From Anoplopoma fimbria (taxonomy: Eukaryota > Chordata > Actinopteri > Perciformes > Anoplopomatidae): DNA of 64,000 nucleotides. The stretch's first letter is position 1. Each line of letters starts with the position of its first letter. Below, in pieces: positions 31,501-43,504 of this stretch. The translations under genes were made by a program, and so were the position numbers. The stretch spans positions 21,862,707-21,926,706 of the forward strand of contig NC_072465.1 in assembly GCF_027596085.1 (NCBI RefSeq). Direction: 5' to 3'. The notes under the pieces were generated by a model. It saw nothing but the letters and a program-made list of their open reading frames with translations, did not search any database and was not told the origin of the DNA.

Positions 31501-34500
31501 TGACTGCGTTTCTTCTTCCCGTTGATGACGTAGAAGTTGACTTTGGATGGGTGGGAAATGGTCCGGTTTCGATACGGAGGGACCTCAACAAAGAGCATGT
31601 TCTAGACGGGGATTGAGACACAGGCTTCAGACAATCAGTCATGTCGAAACAGAAAGGCGTAGGCTGCCCCGAATCTCACACTTGTGTGTTTCGAATCAAA
31701 ATCAGCATAAGAAATAAAACTCTCTGAATATGATGCACGTACCCGCATGCTGTGGGTGGTCATAGGTTTTGTGTTTAGCTTTCTGTTTGTGTGAATTTGT
31801 ATAAGAAAATGCTGATGTAATGATCAAATACATTTCTACAAAAAATACATCATTGGTTATGTAAAAGTATGCTAGTGCCTCAATCCATGTGTCATTCCAG
31901 TTAAGTGAAAGTTAACTCACAGCTTGTGTTTTGTCTCTGTCAACCGTGGCCTCCACCTCCCAGATTTGCTGTCCATCTGTAAACAGAGGGAATAAAGTGT
32001 GTACATACGCTGTCTTAACAACAAAGATAGATGATAAGGTTGAAACCACATGGAAAAGCTGCAGTTAGCAGCCACATGGCTTAGCTTAGCATAAACAGGG
32101 AAAAACAGCTAGCCTAGCTCAAGCAAAAAAACAAAGTTTAAAAACGACAGTTTTACTTTGGGGTTCTGGGTTTTAGAGGTGCTGGGATGCAGATTTTGGT
32201 ACCTTTGGCTAGTTTCCAGTCTTCGTGCTAAGCTAAGCTAACTGGCTGCTGGTAATAGCCTTATATTTGCCTGAAAGATATACGAGTGAAACTGATTTTC
32301 TCCTCTAACTCTCAGATGAAAGCAACTAAGCAAAGTTCCCATGATGTCAAACTGTTAGTGTTACTACTATAGTATATAAAAAAATAATGAAATTTTAAGA
32401 AGTCAGATGATTCTTTAAATAAAAGTGCATCAGCTATGTGAGCACATTTACATACAGAGAGTGGAAAGCAGGTTTCTGTCTGTCTGGTTTATTGTTTCAT
32501 TCCCACCTCAGTTTTTTACCTGCCGTTTCTATTTTCTACCCACGCTTTGAACAAAGAAAACACACAAGTCTCTGCTCTGGGTCTGAATCTTTATCGGTCT
32601 GTCTAACCACATCCTGTTGCATAAAACCCCGCGCACAGCACCAAGGAGGCTTTATACGCAATCAACTATACCCATCCTGCTCTCAAACCATGAAAAGCAA
32701 TGTAAAATCTTGTGTGGGCAGGAGGAGCAATAACGAGGTGAGAAATTTCCATGTATAAATCAATAAAAGTTGTCACCAAACAGTAAAAGTTTAAAGTAAT
32801 GGCTCATATCCGAGTTAAAAGTGTGGGCTGAAGGAAGATGTGCGTCACTAAAAGTTGATGTTGCTCGGGTGAAATGCAAAAAACAAATACTATATGAGTA
32901 GGTGGATACACTCAAGCAGCATACTGTGAAGCCACAGATGTGTGTTGCACAAAATATAAGTTTATTTTAATAATAGAAATCTGGTTGCCGCCTCAATATA
33001 CACACACAACAATCACAGATCAATATAACACTCAGGTAAGTGTGTGAGTGTTCATGATAACTAGATGGACAGCGTAATGTGTTAAATGAATTGTGCAACA
33101 TTTTGGAAACTTGTTTGCTTTTCTGCTGAGCTTTAAATGAGGAGATTGTCATCTAACTCTCGGCAAGAAGTGGAACTATTCTATTAAGCGCGTTTTTATT
33201 ACATTTTGTAGCTCATCTTTAGAACCTCTTAAAAAATTTAATTTCAGGAACGGATATACTTTAAAGGACTTAACTTAACATGCAGACAATTAAAGTAGTA
33301 ATTTCTTCTCACTTTGTGTCTTCTCTGAGAATATCACTTTGGAGTCAGACGTGAAATTCTGTCCTGTTAGGACCATTTGTTGCCCACCGAGCACCGAGCA
33401 TCGGTCCAGGTCCTGCCTCTCGACTGCAGGGAGCTCCTGAGCCGAGCGCTGGGCTGAAAAACAGGGAGACACAGCTGTATGAAAGACCACACTGAGGTCA
33501 GAAAACATCTGTGGAAACATTTTCAAGGCAGATGGCTACTTTTTTTTTTTTAATTAAAATCCAGGATTGCAATATTGACTACTAGCCTGCCAAAAACTCA
33601 TGTTAAAGCAAAACTATAACTTTAAGCAAGTGACAATTTAATGATAATGTTGTATGATAAAGCCCATGGTAACAAGTTTAGTTAGTGAACTTGTCAGAAA
33701 CACAGCAATAGTCATCCAACATTAATTGCCGTATGCTTCTGGTCATACCAGACCAAGTATGATTTGTTACAGGAAGATTTATACATATTTTGGTAGTTTG
33801 AAAGGGCATTAAGTTTAATCATACAGATATAAACAGTAACTTGATTAAATAAAGATAAAAGCTGCAAGTTCTACAATACTAGATGTTATGAACCAGCTAT
33901 AGAAAGCGAAATTCTGTTCATCAGGAATTAAACACTCCTTACAGCATTCAATAGGATGAGAGGCAGCTTGAAGAGACAGCAGTTGGCCTCCAGGTTGAGG
34001 AATGTGGACACGAAACACCAAACGCACACGTGTGTTTTTTCGTCCAATGTCCGTCTCACCGTTCCTCAGTTCGATGTCGGCATTTCTCAACTTCAGGATT
34101 CCTACACAGTCAATCCTTGGGAGTGTAAGAAAAGACATAAGATACGAAAAAAAAGGATGCTGAAATTAGGCCGAAGTGCTTGTGACTGTGCAAAGATTGT
34201 CAAACTATAGCACACTGATTTCATCTGTGACGGTTATAACCTAGTTTGGTTCCGTCAAAGTAGTGGTTTGGGACACTTTAGTAAAAAATAAATCACTTTG
34301 TTAGTGATTCATCATAAGTCAAGTTCATCAAAGTAGACTTTTTGTTTTGCTGTTGTGAACAGACAGATTTTCTTGGAAAAACTCTCTGGCACACAGGAAG
34401 TGATGCATTTTGTGCTACTTCTTGGTGGCAAAACAGACAAAAACCTTGTAGCTTGCATGAGCGGCATTAGCCATCATGAGTGAGGAAGAAAAAGAAAAGA

Positions 34501-37467
34501 GCGATGAGAAGTAAAAACTCAAATTTTATCAACAGAAAATCCAAAGAAAACAGATGGCATTGTATATTGACTCAGTTAAATGTATATCTGCATCTGTAAC
34601 TCTGGGAGAGGAAATGCACGAAAACCACAGAAGTGAGTGCAGATTGCTTAAATAACATGTATCGATGAGCGTCGATACATGCGTCTCTCTGCTACTCACA
34701 TCACTCTCATGTGGTTCTTTGGCTCCAGAGGGATCTCCAACACTTTGGTCCCGTTCATCATCCGCTCCATGCTGGGTGTGGTGACGGTCTTCCCGGTGAT
34801 GCGGTGGACCTGGTAGAAGGCGTGCGGTTTCAGGATCCTCTCGTCGGCTGTCCCTATGAAGACCTGCAGCCCCAGTGGAGCCGTGCCTTGGTACCCGCGG
34901 AGCTGAGGGCAACAAAGGAGATTAAATGCATGCTTCACAGTGAATTAAATGAACTATAATACCATTAACATCCGTGGCTGCAGAGAACAAATTTACACTG
35001 CACAATAAATCTCTTTCCCTGTGGGGATGATTTCACAGGTCACTGCCTAACTGGCATAGCAAGAACACTGATTTGCATAGTCTTTTAGTGCATCAGTGCC
35101 AGGAAAACCAACTGTAAAATCATTTTAAATGAACTCATCAGCAGTAAATGAAACAGACCCATGAGCCGACACTTGTATTATATATCAACACTGATTTGTT
35201 ACTATTAGTTCATCTTTTAGCACTTTGAAACAGTGAATGTCCTACTGATTTGCCCTTTTAATTCATTTGCATCACGGCTCTCGGCTTTACATAAACACAT
35301 AACCCAGGAAATACCCCCTTACGTTTACCTTAAGCTCCTGCTTTATCTTTTACAAAGCTGGCAGCGACATAGATGGAAGTGAAAGTGACCTTTCTTTTCT
35401 TGCATGCTTTTCCCCACCCCCAACCCACCCAAAATTAACCACCTGAACTTCCGGATGCCCTCCGTTAGGTGTCTTCACAGCTCCGCGGCTGCCCTCAGTC
35501 TCATAGTGAGCTCTGTGGTGAGATCTTGGCTCTTGCTGGATAAGAAGCTCGTACTGACCGGACTGACTGGGCAGCGGCCACTCTAGAGACGGGAGTGGAG
35601 CCACGGAGAGTCCACTAGGGGAAAGACAGAGAGAGAGGGGGACAGAAAGGGGGAAAATGAAGACAAAACATCATGTTACAATATGTCCATAGTTCATATT
35701 TAATTTAATCATTGTCAATTAAATGGTTTACTTCTTAATGAGCAGAAAGACAGATAAAAAAAGTATCTGTATAAGAAAGGAGAAACAACACACCCGAGTG
35801 CTCCGTGGTGGACTGGATGAGCAGGAGGCCACACAGCTGGGAGCATATAGAAGGTTTCAGACTTGACCTCGGCTCCTGCCCTGCCCATCCTCTCCTGCTC
35901 AAAGGCCCGGTCAAACCCCTCTCCGTACACACAGTCCTGTCTCTGGGCCGGCACGTGAGCGTCTCGCACCACTGCATACGGTATAGCTCTGGGCAGGCTG
36001 GAGCTGAGGCTGCTCAGCATCTCCTCCAGGCCCGAGGAGGAGGTCTGAGGTTGGGGCTGGAACTCCGGTTGGGCCTGGTATTGTTGGAGGTAGTAGGACC
36101 CCTGCTGCTCGTGGTGCGAGGGGATGGGGCTGGGGCTCCGGGAGCGCTGCTTGACAGGAGTGGCCCCCTGACAGGGGTGGGACTGGTCGTAGGAGCGCTT
36201 CCCGTGCGGGGAGGCAGAGCGGGAGCGTTGGTGGGGAAGAGATGAGGCGGTGTGTTGTTGCTGGGGCAGGAGAAACGTCTCGTCTGTGACGCTGTTGCGA
36301 GGTGAGGCTCCTGGGGAGGAGTGGGCAGAAGAAGTGTGGATGCTCTGGAGGCCCGGGCAGAGGTCCAAGCTGGACAACCCCATCCCGCTGCCAGCTCCAT
36401 TAGACGGGGAGACGCACGGTGAAGCCAGAGGAGAGTACGCCTCCGCAGGCCAGCCCGTGGAGGAGTTACTACTGGCAGGGCTCACACACTCCCTGTAGGC
36501 CACCAGAGCTTTGGTGCCAGGGCTCATCTCCAGGGTCTGAGAGCTGAGAGAGTCCCCCGAAGGAGTGATCTCGATCCTGGGGCTGGGAGCAGGGATGGTC
36601 CCCGGTCTTGATGCCAGACCCAGGGAGTCAAACACAGACCCCGACAGGTTAGCTGCGGTAGGGCTGTGAGAGGAGGCGTCCCGACTGGAGGATGGCCGGT
36701 CGGAGACGGAGATGTACGCGTTGTGATGGTCGACCACCAGCAGAGGAGGCTGGTTGTCGCTCTGAAGGAGAGCACCTGAGTCATCTGTCCATAACAAAAG
36801 TAGAAGTCATTTGTGTCCAGAGACTATTACTATACCAGCCTGAGATAACACATAGTTTGTTTTAAGACTACCGCAAGTAATAATAACTTGTGACTGATAA
36901 ATTTTTTTTTTAGCACGGAAACATTCAATTATCTCATTAGAAAATCTTAAAATGACATCCACGTCTTCATACATCATTCAAACATCATCAAAATGTGCAA
37001 CATTTTTGAGTGAATTGAAAACACGTTAAACTGTAATAAAGAGAATTCATGCCTCTGCTTCTGCGTTTCTATAGTTTCCTGAAACAGAGAGGAGAGTCTA
37101 GTGGATTTCCCCTCTTCTTAATGACAGCGAGAGAGCATGATTACAGTATAACAACACTAACTGATCGCTCAAGTACTCATTGATTAATATCCCAAAGCCA
37201 CTTTACTTTACTTCATTGCTAAGATAAAAACTTTAGACAAAACCAGCATCTTAAAAAATTCTAAGAAAAAAACTTCACTGAAAAGTTGATATTATGTTAA
37301 GTCTCTGTAATAAAAGAATAACTACTGCATATATACAGACCTTTATCACAGCCGACAGGAAAGTCCTCTCCAGGTGGATTATAGAGAAACAGGTCGGAGA
37401 AGTCCAACTCCTCCTGGCTGATGTCTTGACTCAGGTCCTCGGTGAAGCCCAAACCTGCAGAACTCAT
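28463..37467 (-). CDS. nfatc2: NFATC2 transcription factor (10 coding exons, 893 aa)
   Basis: Calcium/calcineurin-activated Rel-family transcription factor. Exons: 37467-37341, 36784-35794, 35614-35443, 34902-34700, 34115-33943, 33453-33313, 31976-31921, 31601-31469, 30702-30064, 28509-28463. All phases join (2682 nt with stop). The N-terminal acidic patch reads EELDFSDLF (19-27). The calcineurin-docking PxIxIT is PRIEIT (111-116). SP repeats, a Ser-rich region and KQRSRSPSP follow. The Rel DNA-binding loop RAHYETEG is at 407-414, then the IPT domain, with a second NLS KKKR at 650-653. Both sumoylation motifs known from human NFATC2 are present: IKAE (667-670) and VKQE (866-869). The C-terminal exon gives VNDIIRR, matching the human VNEIIRK-tail isoform. 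Human NFATC2 is about 925 aa. NFATC2 fits better than NFATC1, C3 or C4 through the Rel region. Which teleost duplicate (a/b) it is was not resolved. Confidence 0.96.
28690..28826 (+). repeat. LINE 3' tail in the last nfatc2 intron
   Basis: Ends ACAATAAAACCGTCTCTGAT, then TCTGATTC repeats, a familiar 3' end of truncated vertebrate LINEs with a hexamer tail. The preceding T-rich TTGTATTGTGC stretch fits a LINE 3'UTR. Confidence 0.6.
32070..32420 (+). repeat. Dispersed repeat family B, copy 3
   Basis: ATGGCTTAGCTTAGCATAAA, AAAACAGCTAGCCTAGCTC and, in the opposite sense, TTTCCAGTCTTCGTGCTAAG and CTAAGCTAACTGGCTGCTGG. Two pieces in opposite orientation lie together in nfatc2 intron 6, so the copy is rearranged. 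Confidence 0.7.
33090..33260. repeat. Fragment of repeat family B
   Basis: AACATTTTGGAAACTTGTTT and GTCATCTAACTCTCGGCAAG resemble the outer part of family B. Diverged. Confidence 0.45.
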
Positions 37468-37743
37468 CTCCAAGCTCTAAATACTTCAATCTTCTTTCAA
37501 CAAGTGTATCTTTTTATAATAACTTACAAACTCGCCAACTAACAGAAGCTGTAGACATGAGATAAATAATGAAGAAAACCAACAATTATCCAGCTTTTCT
37601 TCTCAGATTTACGTCTTAAAACATGTGGCAGCTGCTCAAATATAACATCCAACACCGCGTTATGAAAAAACGAGCGGCGACAGACGCTTCCTGTCACTGG
37701 TGATGGTGTCAAGCAGCAGGAGGCGCGGACCTGCGTGTGTAGG

Positions 37744-37748
<5 letters not shown>

Positions 37749-37831
<83 letters not shown>
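37749..37831 (+). repeat. (GT)n microsatellite, ~41 units, upstream of nfatc2
   Basis: Uninterrupted GT run beginning about 280 bases upstream of the nfatc2 ATG, so it may lie in or near the 5'UTR or promoter. Such arrays can form Z-DNA. Confidence 0.97.
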
Positions 37832-37832
<1 letters not shown>

Positions 37833-37849
37833 ACCTCAAACAGGCCTCA

Positions 37850-37868
37850 TTTCCTCCTGTTTGAGTCA
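37850..37868. promoter_or_regulatory. nfatc2: Adjacent NFAT core and AP-1 site upstream of nfatc2
   Basis: TTTCC (NFAT core GGAAA on the minus strand, 37854-37850) lies seven bases from a perfect AP-1 site TGAGTCA (37862-37868). The order is opposite to the classical IL2-type composite, so cooperative binding is not assured. The site lies about 390 bases upstream of the ATG. Confidence 0.35.
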
Positions 37869-37965
37869 GTAGAGTCGCAGTATGAAATATGAAGGGAGGA
37901 TAAATACAGAGCAGACTGTACATATAAGAATATCAAAAGGGTCACGTTGTCATTATTTCCAATTA

Positions 37966-38110
37966 TAAACATATATATATATATATATATATATTTATAA
38001 TTGGATATATATATATATATTTATATTTATAATTGGATATATTATATATATATATATATATATGTTTATAATTGGCTATATATATATATATATCCAATTA
38101 TAAATATATT

Positions 38111-38192
<82 letters not shown>

Positions 38193-38197
38193 ATTGG

Positions 38198-38230
<33 letters not shown>

Positions 38231-38238
38231 AGGAATTA

Positions 38239-38285
<47 letters not shown>

Positions 38286-38286
38286 G
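37966..38286. repeat. AT-rich palindromic cluster upstream of nfatc2
   Basis: Long (TA)n runs are separated by TTTATAATTGGATAT and its reverse complement CCAATTATAAA, repeated in both orientations at about 37960, 37996, 38030, 38070, 38093, 38187 and 38230. The alternation of units with their complements allows extensive cruciform pairing. Confidence 0.93.
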
Positions 38287-39339
38287 CCTTCCTCTGTGCT
38301 TTAGCTTGTGATTAAAGGTGTTTTTCGATCACACCGGTCCGGACTCAAGATGGACATATTTAAAGACGTGTTTTATTCTGAAAGAATTAAATAAAAAAAC
38401 AATCTGGTCTTCAGTGGCTTTCCTGCCAGGTGCCAAGTTATCTGGCTTGGAACAATGTACACATGGCAACAATCACAGTATCCCAAAACATAATTATATT
38501 GTAATGTATGAAAAGGTATTAAAAATCAGTCTTTTCATCTACACATCCGATGACTAGTGCATTATAACAGACAAAAATAAAGACTATAATAAAGCAAATT
38601 TACTTTCATTTATACCTTGTCAAATTTATAAAAAATAACTTAAAATATATAATCCTTGAGGAGCTAATTCGCCTTGGCAACGGTTGCGTCCACTGATGTC
38701 ATAATGTTTATTCGCTCAAACAATGTAAGGAAGCTCAATAGAAACACTAGAAATTAGTTAACTATTAAGGGTACACTGCTTAAGAAATATGAAGGTGCTA
38801 TGACAATTGCCCACATGAACAAATACATAAAAAACCTCAAAAGTGAGGTCTGCCTTTATTGGTAAATTAGCCTAGAGGTTTCAAAGTTCAATTGAAGAGC
38901 AAACCAGCAATTCATAAACCCACAGATGATCTTGTGCTTTATATCCTCAAAATAGAACAGAAATGCTTGAAAGGAAATGGGGCTGCGTGTAAACATTTAC
39001 ATATTTACCACTAATTCACATGAAGCATAACAAGTCAGTTAAGGCAGCTTTTGGCCACTGAGTGGCAATGTTGTACACTTTTCATTTATGCACGAGCATA
39101 TAGTACCTTGTGCATTTTTGTCTCACTACTCCTGTGGTATGATGATGTACAGAAATTGAAGTTGTGGTTATGAGATTTCTGTCACTGAGATCTGTGCCTC
39201 AACTCTTTTTGGCGATTGAGCGGTCAGAATTTTTTACATTGTTATAAAATATTATTTCAGCAAAGTCATTCAATGGGCTCCAAGTATATTTACATCACCT
39301 TCTATGTGTAATTTCTAAATCACTGGTCATCACTGGAGC

Positions 39340-39500
39340 AGGTGGTGAAGCAAATGCGGAAGTGTCTTAAACTTGCATCCTCTCTGCTGGCCGACAGGGG
39401 GCGACTCCTCTGGTTGCAAGATGAAGTTATATTGTATGGAAGTCTACGAGAAAATGACCCTACTTCCCACTCGATTTATTATCTCAGTTAACATTGTGAA
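39340..39500 (+). repeat. Dispersed teleost repeat (family D)
   Basis: CAGGGGGCGACTCCTCTGGT, then TTGCAAGATGAAGTTATATT, GGAAGTCTACGAGAAAATGA and CCCTACTTCCCACTCGATTT. I recognise this as a common fish interspersed sequence. Only one copy in the window, so the boundaries are approximate. Confidence 0.5.
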
Positions 39501-40032
39501 GACGTTCAAGTTTTAGTGTATTGTGGTAGTGGTAGTGGTAGTCTATGTTGCAGAAGGTGTGTTGCTATGCAGCATAACTTTCCCTATGCTATCAATGTTG
39601 GACTGCTTGTTGCAGGGTCTTCATTTTGACGGTCACAGACGGTCACAATCTGAGATGTCTACAGACTTTAATAACTACATTTTTTTATGCCGTCAATGTA
39701 CCTAACATGCAAACAACAGGCAGGGTTGTTAATCTTGAGAAACAAGCAAGAGTATGCTTACTATAAATTCAACCCAAAAAAGCTAGCCCAGTGATGCCAA
39801 CTCTTTTCCAATGAATGTATCTAGCAGCACTAGATACCAGATTTTTTTTTCTTTTTCTTGTCAGAACATTTGATTCATTGATTGCTGTAAGGGTCTAATG
39901 AGAATTTCAACAGAAATATCAAATGATTTTGAAGACTACCAGCTATTCCTGAAGCTATACCATGCCATACATGCAACAAACCTTGAGGTTCCACAGTTAA
40001 AAGTTGCGACAAAGACCAGATGTGCAACATCT

Positions 40033-40101
40033 GTGGCTCAATTGCTCAGTGGTAGGAGCACTGGTCTTGTGAACCAGGGGTCGTGAGTTCACTCTTCATT
40101 A
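40033..40101 (+). pseudogene. tRNA-Thr(TGT)-like relic
   Basis: The D-arm (GCTCAGTGGTAGGAGC), a perfect 5-bp anticodon stem (CTGGT/ACCAG) with loop CTTGTGA (anticodon TGT), and a T-arm that pairs only through wobble (GTGAG/TTCAT) are visible. The T-loop TTCACTC is altered and the acceptor stem does not pair. It is a decayed tRNA gene or the head of an old SINE, not a working tRNA. Confidence 0.75.
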
Positions 40102-40350
40102 GATCTTACTCCTCATTAAATTATATAATTTGTTCAATTTGTATCAGCTATAAAGAAGTCCAAAAATACACTGGGACAATTCTGTAGTAGCATCTGTTTC
40201 TGGATGAACTCTGTAAACAGCTTTCATAAGTACTATTATTTTGGTAGAAAGTACTTTTTGATGAAAAAACAAAACTCCAACCAAAACACTTTCCTTTGCA
40301 AGTTGCTTGGGACAAAACCTGTTGCAAAATGACTGTAATCTAGGGAAACT

Positions 40351-40633
40351 GTGGCGGCTGTGGCGTAGTGGAGAGCAAGGTAGTTCTCCAATCAGTGGTT
40401 CGATACCCGGCAGTCGATGTGTCCTTGGGCAAGACACTTAACCCCAAGTTGCTCCCGAAGGCTTGCCATCGGTGTGGACTGGATGTTGCATGAATGTTAG
40501 TTAGAGTCTGATGGTGGCACCTTGCATGGTAGCCTGTCATCAGTGTGTGAATGGGTGAATGATATGTAATATACTACTGATTGTAAGTCGCTTTGGATAA
40601 AAGCATCTGCTAAATGACTGTAATGTAATGTAA
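40351..40633 (+). mobile_element. tRNA-derived SINE (V-SINE-like)
   Basis: The head has a box A-like TGGCGTAGTGG (40361-40371) and a perfect box B GGTTCGATACC (40397-40407) for RNA polymerase III. The body reads GTCCTTGGGCAAGACACTTA. The 3' end reads AAGTCGCTTTGGATAAAAGC, then ATCTGCTAAATGACTGTAAT and a (TGTAA)n tail. This layout is typical of widespread teleost SINEs whose tail is borrowed from a LINE. The exact family name is not assigned. Confidence 0.88.
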
Positions 40634-43029
40634 ACTATCTGCATGCCTATGCCATTACAAGATGGTGAAAATATGTTCTTTGTAAATTTAAATTCTGACC
40701 CTTTAAATAATTACACATAGTAACATTACAGTTCTCTTTACCTATTTAATTGAATATATTTCAGATATTTAAATTACACATTTCCTCTGACTGGTGAAGC
40801 ATCTTGGAGGCATTTAAACCTCTTCTGGCACGTTCATGTGTTGATGTCACCTGAGGTCACATGTGTTGCTGTAGGCATGTTCTCAAACGAGAATCTCTCG
40901 TCATAGGCCGGGCCGTGGTGGGATAAGTATTCAGAACCTTTACTTAAAGTAAAGCATAAGTACTTCAAATTATACTTACCGTAATTACAATATTGAGCAA
41001 ATTTACTTTTCATCAGCGCTTCTGAGTCTTGTCCAACAGAACCAACCCACCAAAGTCGGGCTGTGTGCTTCTTCAGCACCTGTTTCTCTCTTAGTGTATA
41101 TTTCCCCATGATACATATTTTTCATTCATAGTATATGAATTGTCCAAGAGCAAAGGAAAAGTTTCTGAAAGCTTTAACAATTCCTATTCTGTTTCTCTTT
41201 TTTCTAAATAGTCTGGTTCAGGGGTGTCTAACTCATTTCAGTTGATGGGCAACATTCAGCCCAATTAGATCTCATGCATGCCGGACCAGTAAAACCACTG
41301 CATTATAACAACAACTCCATGTTTCCCATTTCTTATAATGTAAAGAAGTACAAGTAACGTAACATTCTAAAAACGTTCACAATTAGTGAACTATCAATTT
41401 ATGAAACATGATGATGAGCCTGAGATGTCTCGCTGACCTCGGGTGCGGCTGAAAAACAACAACAATTATTTTATTAACTTCTCTGTTCTCAGTTGTTTTC
41501 TCTAGCATTTTAGTGTGCTGTGTCTGATTGTGGTGCAGAATATTATATTCTTTGAGCTCTGAAAGGTGCTGTGAACACACCAAAGCACAATGGCTCCCCA
41601 TTGACCTCTGTGAAGAAATAGGACCTGGTCCATTTTTTCTAAGGAAACCAGACACTCTGTGTTCATTTTTCTACTTTTTGACAAAAACAGTCATGACGTA
41701 TAAGCTCCTAACCTCATAACTCACTTTCATAACATAAGTAACCTTGTTAATTTCTGTATACAGTAAACAATTATATTGTGTAACATGATTTTGAGTTTGT
41801 AGGATTAGGTAAGTATAGTACGACACATATTAACACCCTCACTGATTATGAATCTTAGATATGGGTAATAAAAATTGAGATTAATATACAAAGTTTGGCG
41901 TGGATGACTCACATGGATCCACAATTATGTAACAGACATATGTACCTCCTTATTTGTCATCTTTGATGCTTTTATTACCAAACTGTGGATATGAGGAAAT
42001 ATCAACCAGTTATCTCAATGTCATCTTAAATGTCCCTCGGGATAAGTAAAGTTCTATCTCATCTTTTCTCCCAGGTTATTATACTCTCAATCTTTATCAC
42101 ACTAAGTAAATGTATTGATGAATATGAAGCTCTTGAGCTCACTGCTTAGGTCAGGGGATCAGTCCTCAATAAGACCTGACCCTCAAGGTCACAGATGTTT
42201 GTAATGATAATGTCTTTGAAAGTGACTGAAGGAAAAAAAGACACTTGATGTTTTAATGCACCAGTGTATTGTCTCTCTCTAGAGAAATATATAATGTTTA
42301 ATCAAAGTGAAAGTAGCATTGCCATACCATGATACGTAAAAAGTAAAAGCCCTGCATTTATAGTTTTACTCCAAAAGTATTGCCAAAATACGCTTTAAGC
42401 AAGTACAATGCTAAGAGGGGTGTGATTAAAACCCCTCTTATCATTTAGTTATGATGAGAAAAAAATACAGTGTTGATAAAAGGTACATGAAGGACATTTA
42501 AAGACAAACAAAATCTGCTTTATTTTTTTTCTTTCCAGATTTTCATGCCTCTTTAAATCAAACATTTGGAAAAAAACATCAAATAATTTATGTCCACCAT
42601 GAGGCCAGAACTTATGACGACAGGTTACAAGCAGACATTACTCATTTTGGGGAGTCACAAGCCAACAAGGCTTGGGATCCACACAGAAAATACCTTATTC
42701 TATACACATGAGGCTACTCAACTTTGTTTGAAAGTATTTAATCAAAAGTATTATTTTCATCTGAAAAGGATTTAGATTTAGTTGAAGTAGAAATGTACGG
42801 ATTAGTTAGCATTATCCTGTAATGATTCTAATCCAATTTTGGACCAAGATCTGAAGAAAACAGCTTGTCTACTAAATAAAAGAGAAACATGCATACACAC
42901 TTAACCATACTACTTAACTAAGCTTGTTCACTATTTATCCAGCTCTGTTACTCAAGCTGTAAAGACTCTAAATCTCCCAAAGACTTTAAAACCAAGTCTT
43001 GTTTTTTAGAAATAAAGACAGACGTGGCG

Positions 43030-43444
43030 TTAATACATTTCTGAATGCATTTATTTCAGTGAATAAAATATGTCTCTACATAAAACAATGTACAATATTA
43101 TAATAATATAATGGCAGTTTATTTACACAATGAAAAATATACATATGCATGACTGTATATATACATATATATATAACTATTAAACAAGGACAAATAATAG
43201 TTTATATACACAGCTGCCTTGGTACAACATTCAATTTGTACATGACAACTGGTATTTTGGTCAGTCATTATCAGTCATAAGTAATAGTTTTAAATAAGTT
43301 TGAGGTATTTATGGCATGATTACATTTATAATAATGTCTTTTTTGTCTATTTACAGAGCAGCAATACAAGGAGTCACTGGACCATCAGGGCCTCGGCAAC
43401 AGAGGTCTCTCTGTCGCTACGTCCACAAGATTTGAATATGGAGC
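43030..43444 (-). other. cyp24a1: cyp24a1 non-coding last exon (3'UTR) with poly(A) signal
   Basis: The base after the stop codon is followed at once by a donor (TGA G|GTGAGG, 43992-43991). A matching acceptor CTCAACTCTCAG ends at 43445. AATAAA lies at 43055-43050 on the minus strand. The resulting 3'UTR of about 415 nt sits in its own exon, as in human CYP24A1, whose final exon is also non-coding. Confidence 0.65.
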
Positions 43445-43504
43445 CTGAGAGTTGAGGGAAAGAAGAAATAATTAATTAGCGTGAATGCCAAAGTGTTGAC
43501 AAAG

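Larger units (their letters stand above)
38287..43029. other. Intergenic sequence between cyp24a1 and nfatc2
   Basis: No coding gene recognised; open frames are short and unlike known proteins. The stretch holds a dispersed repeat (39340-39500), a tRNA-Thr-like relic (40033-40100) and a tRNA-derived SINE (40351-40633). The rest is AT-rich, with nothing identifiable. Confidence 0.6.

Noticed and set aside
35805..36245. 146-codon plus-strand open frame
   Set aside because: It is antisense to nfatc2 exon 2, whose minus-strand frame matches NFATC2. GC-rich coding sequence often leaves the antisense frame open.
40033..40101. Functional tRNA-Thr gene
   Set aside because: The acceptor stem does not pair, the T-loop is altered and the T-stem relies on wobble pairs.
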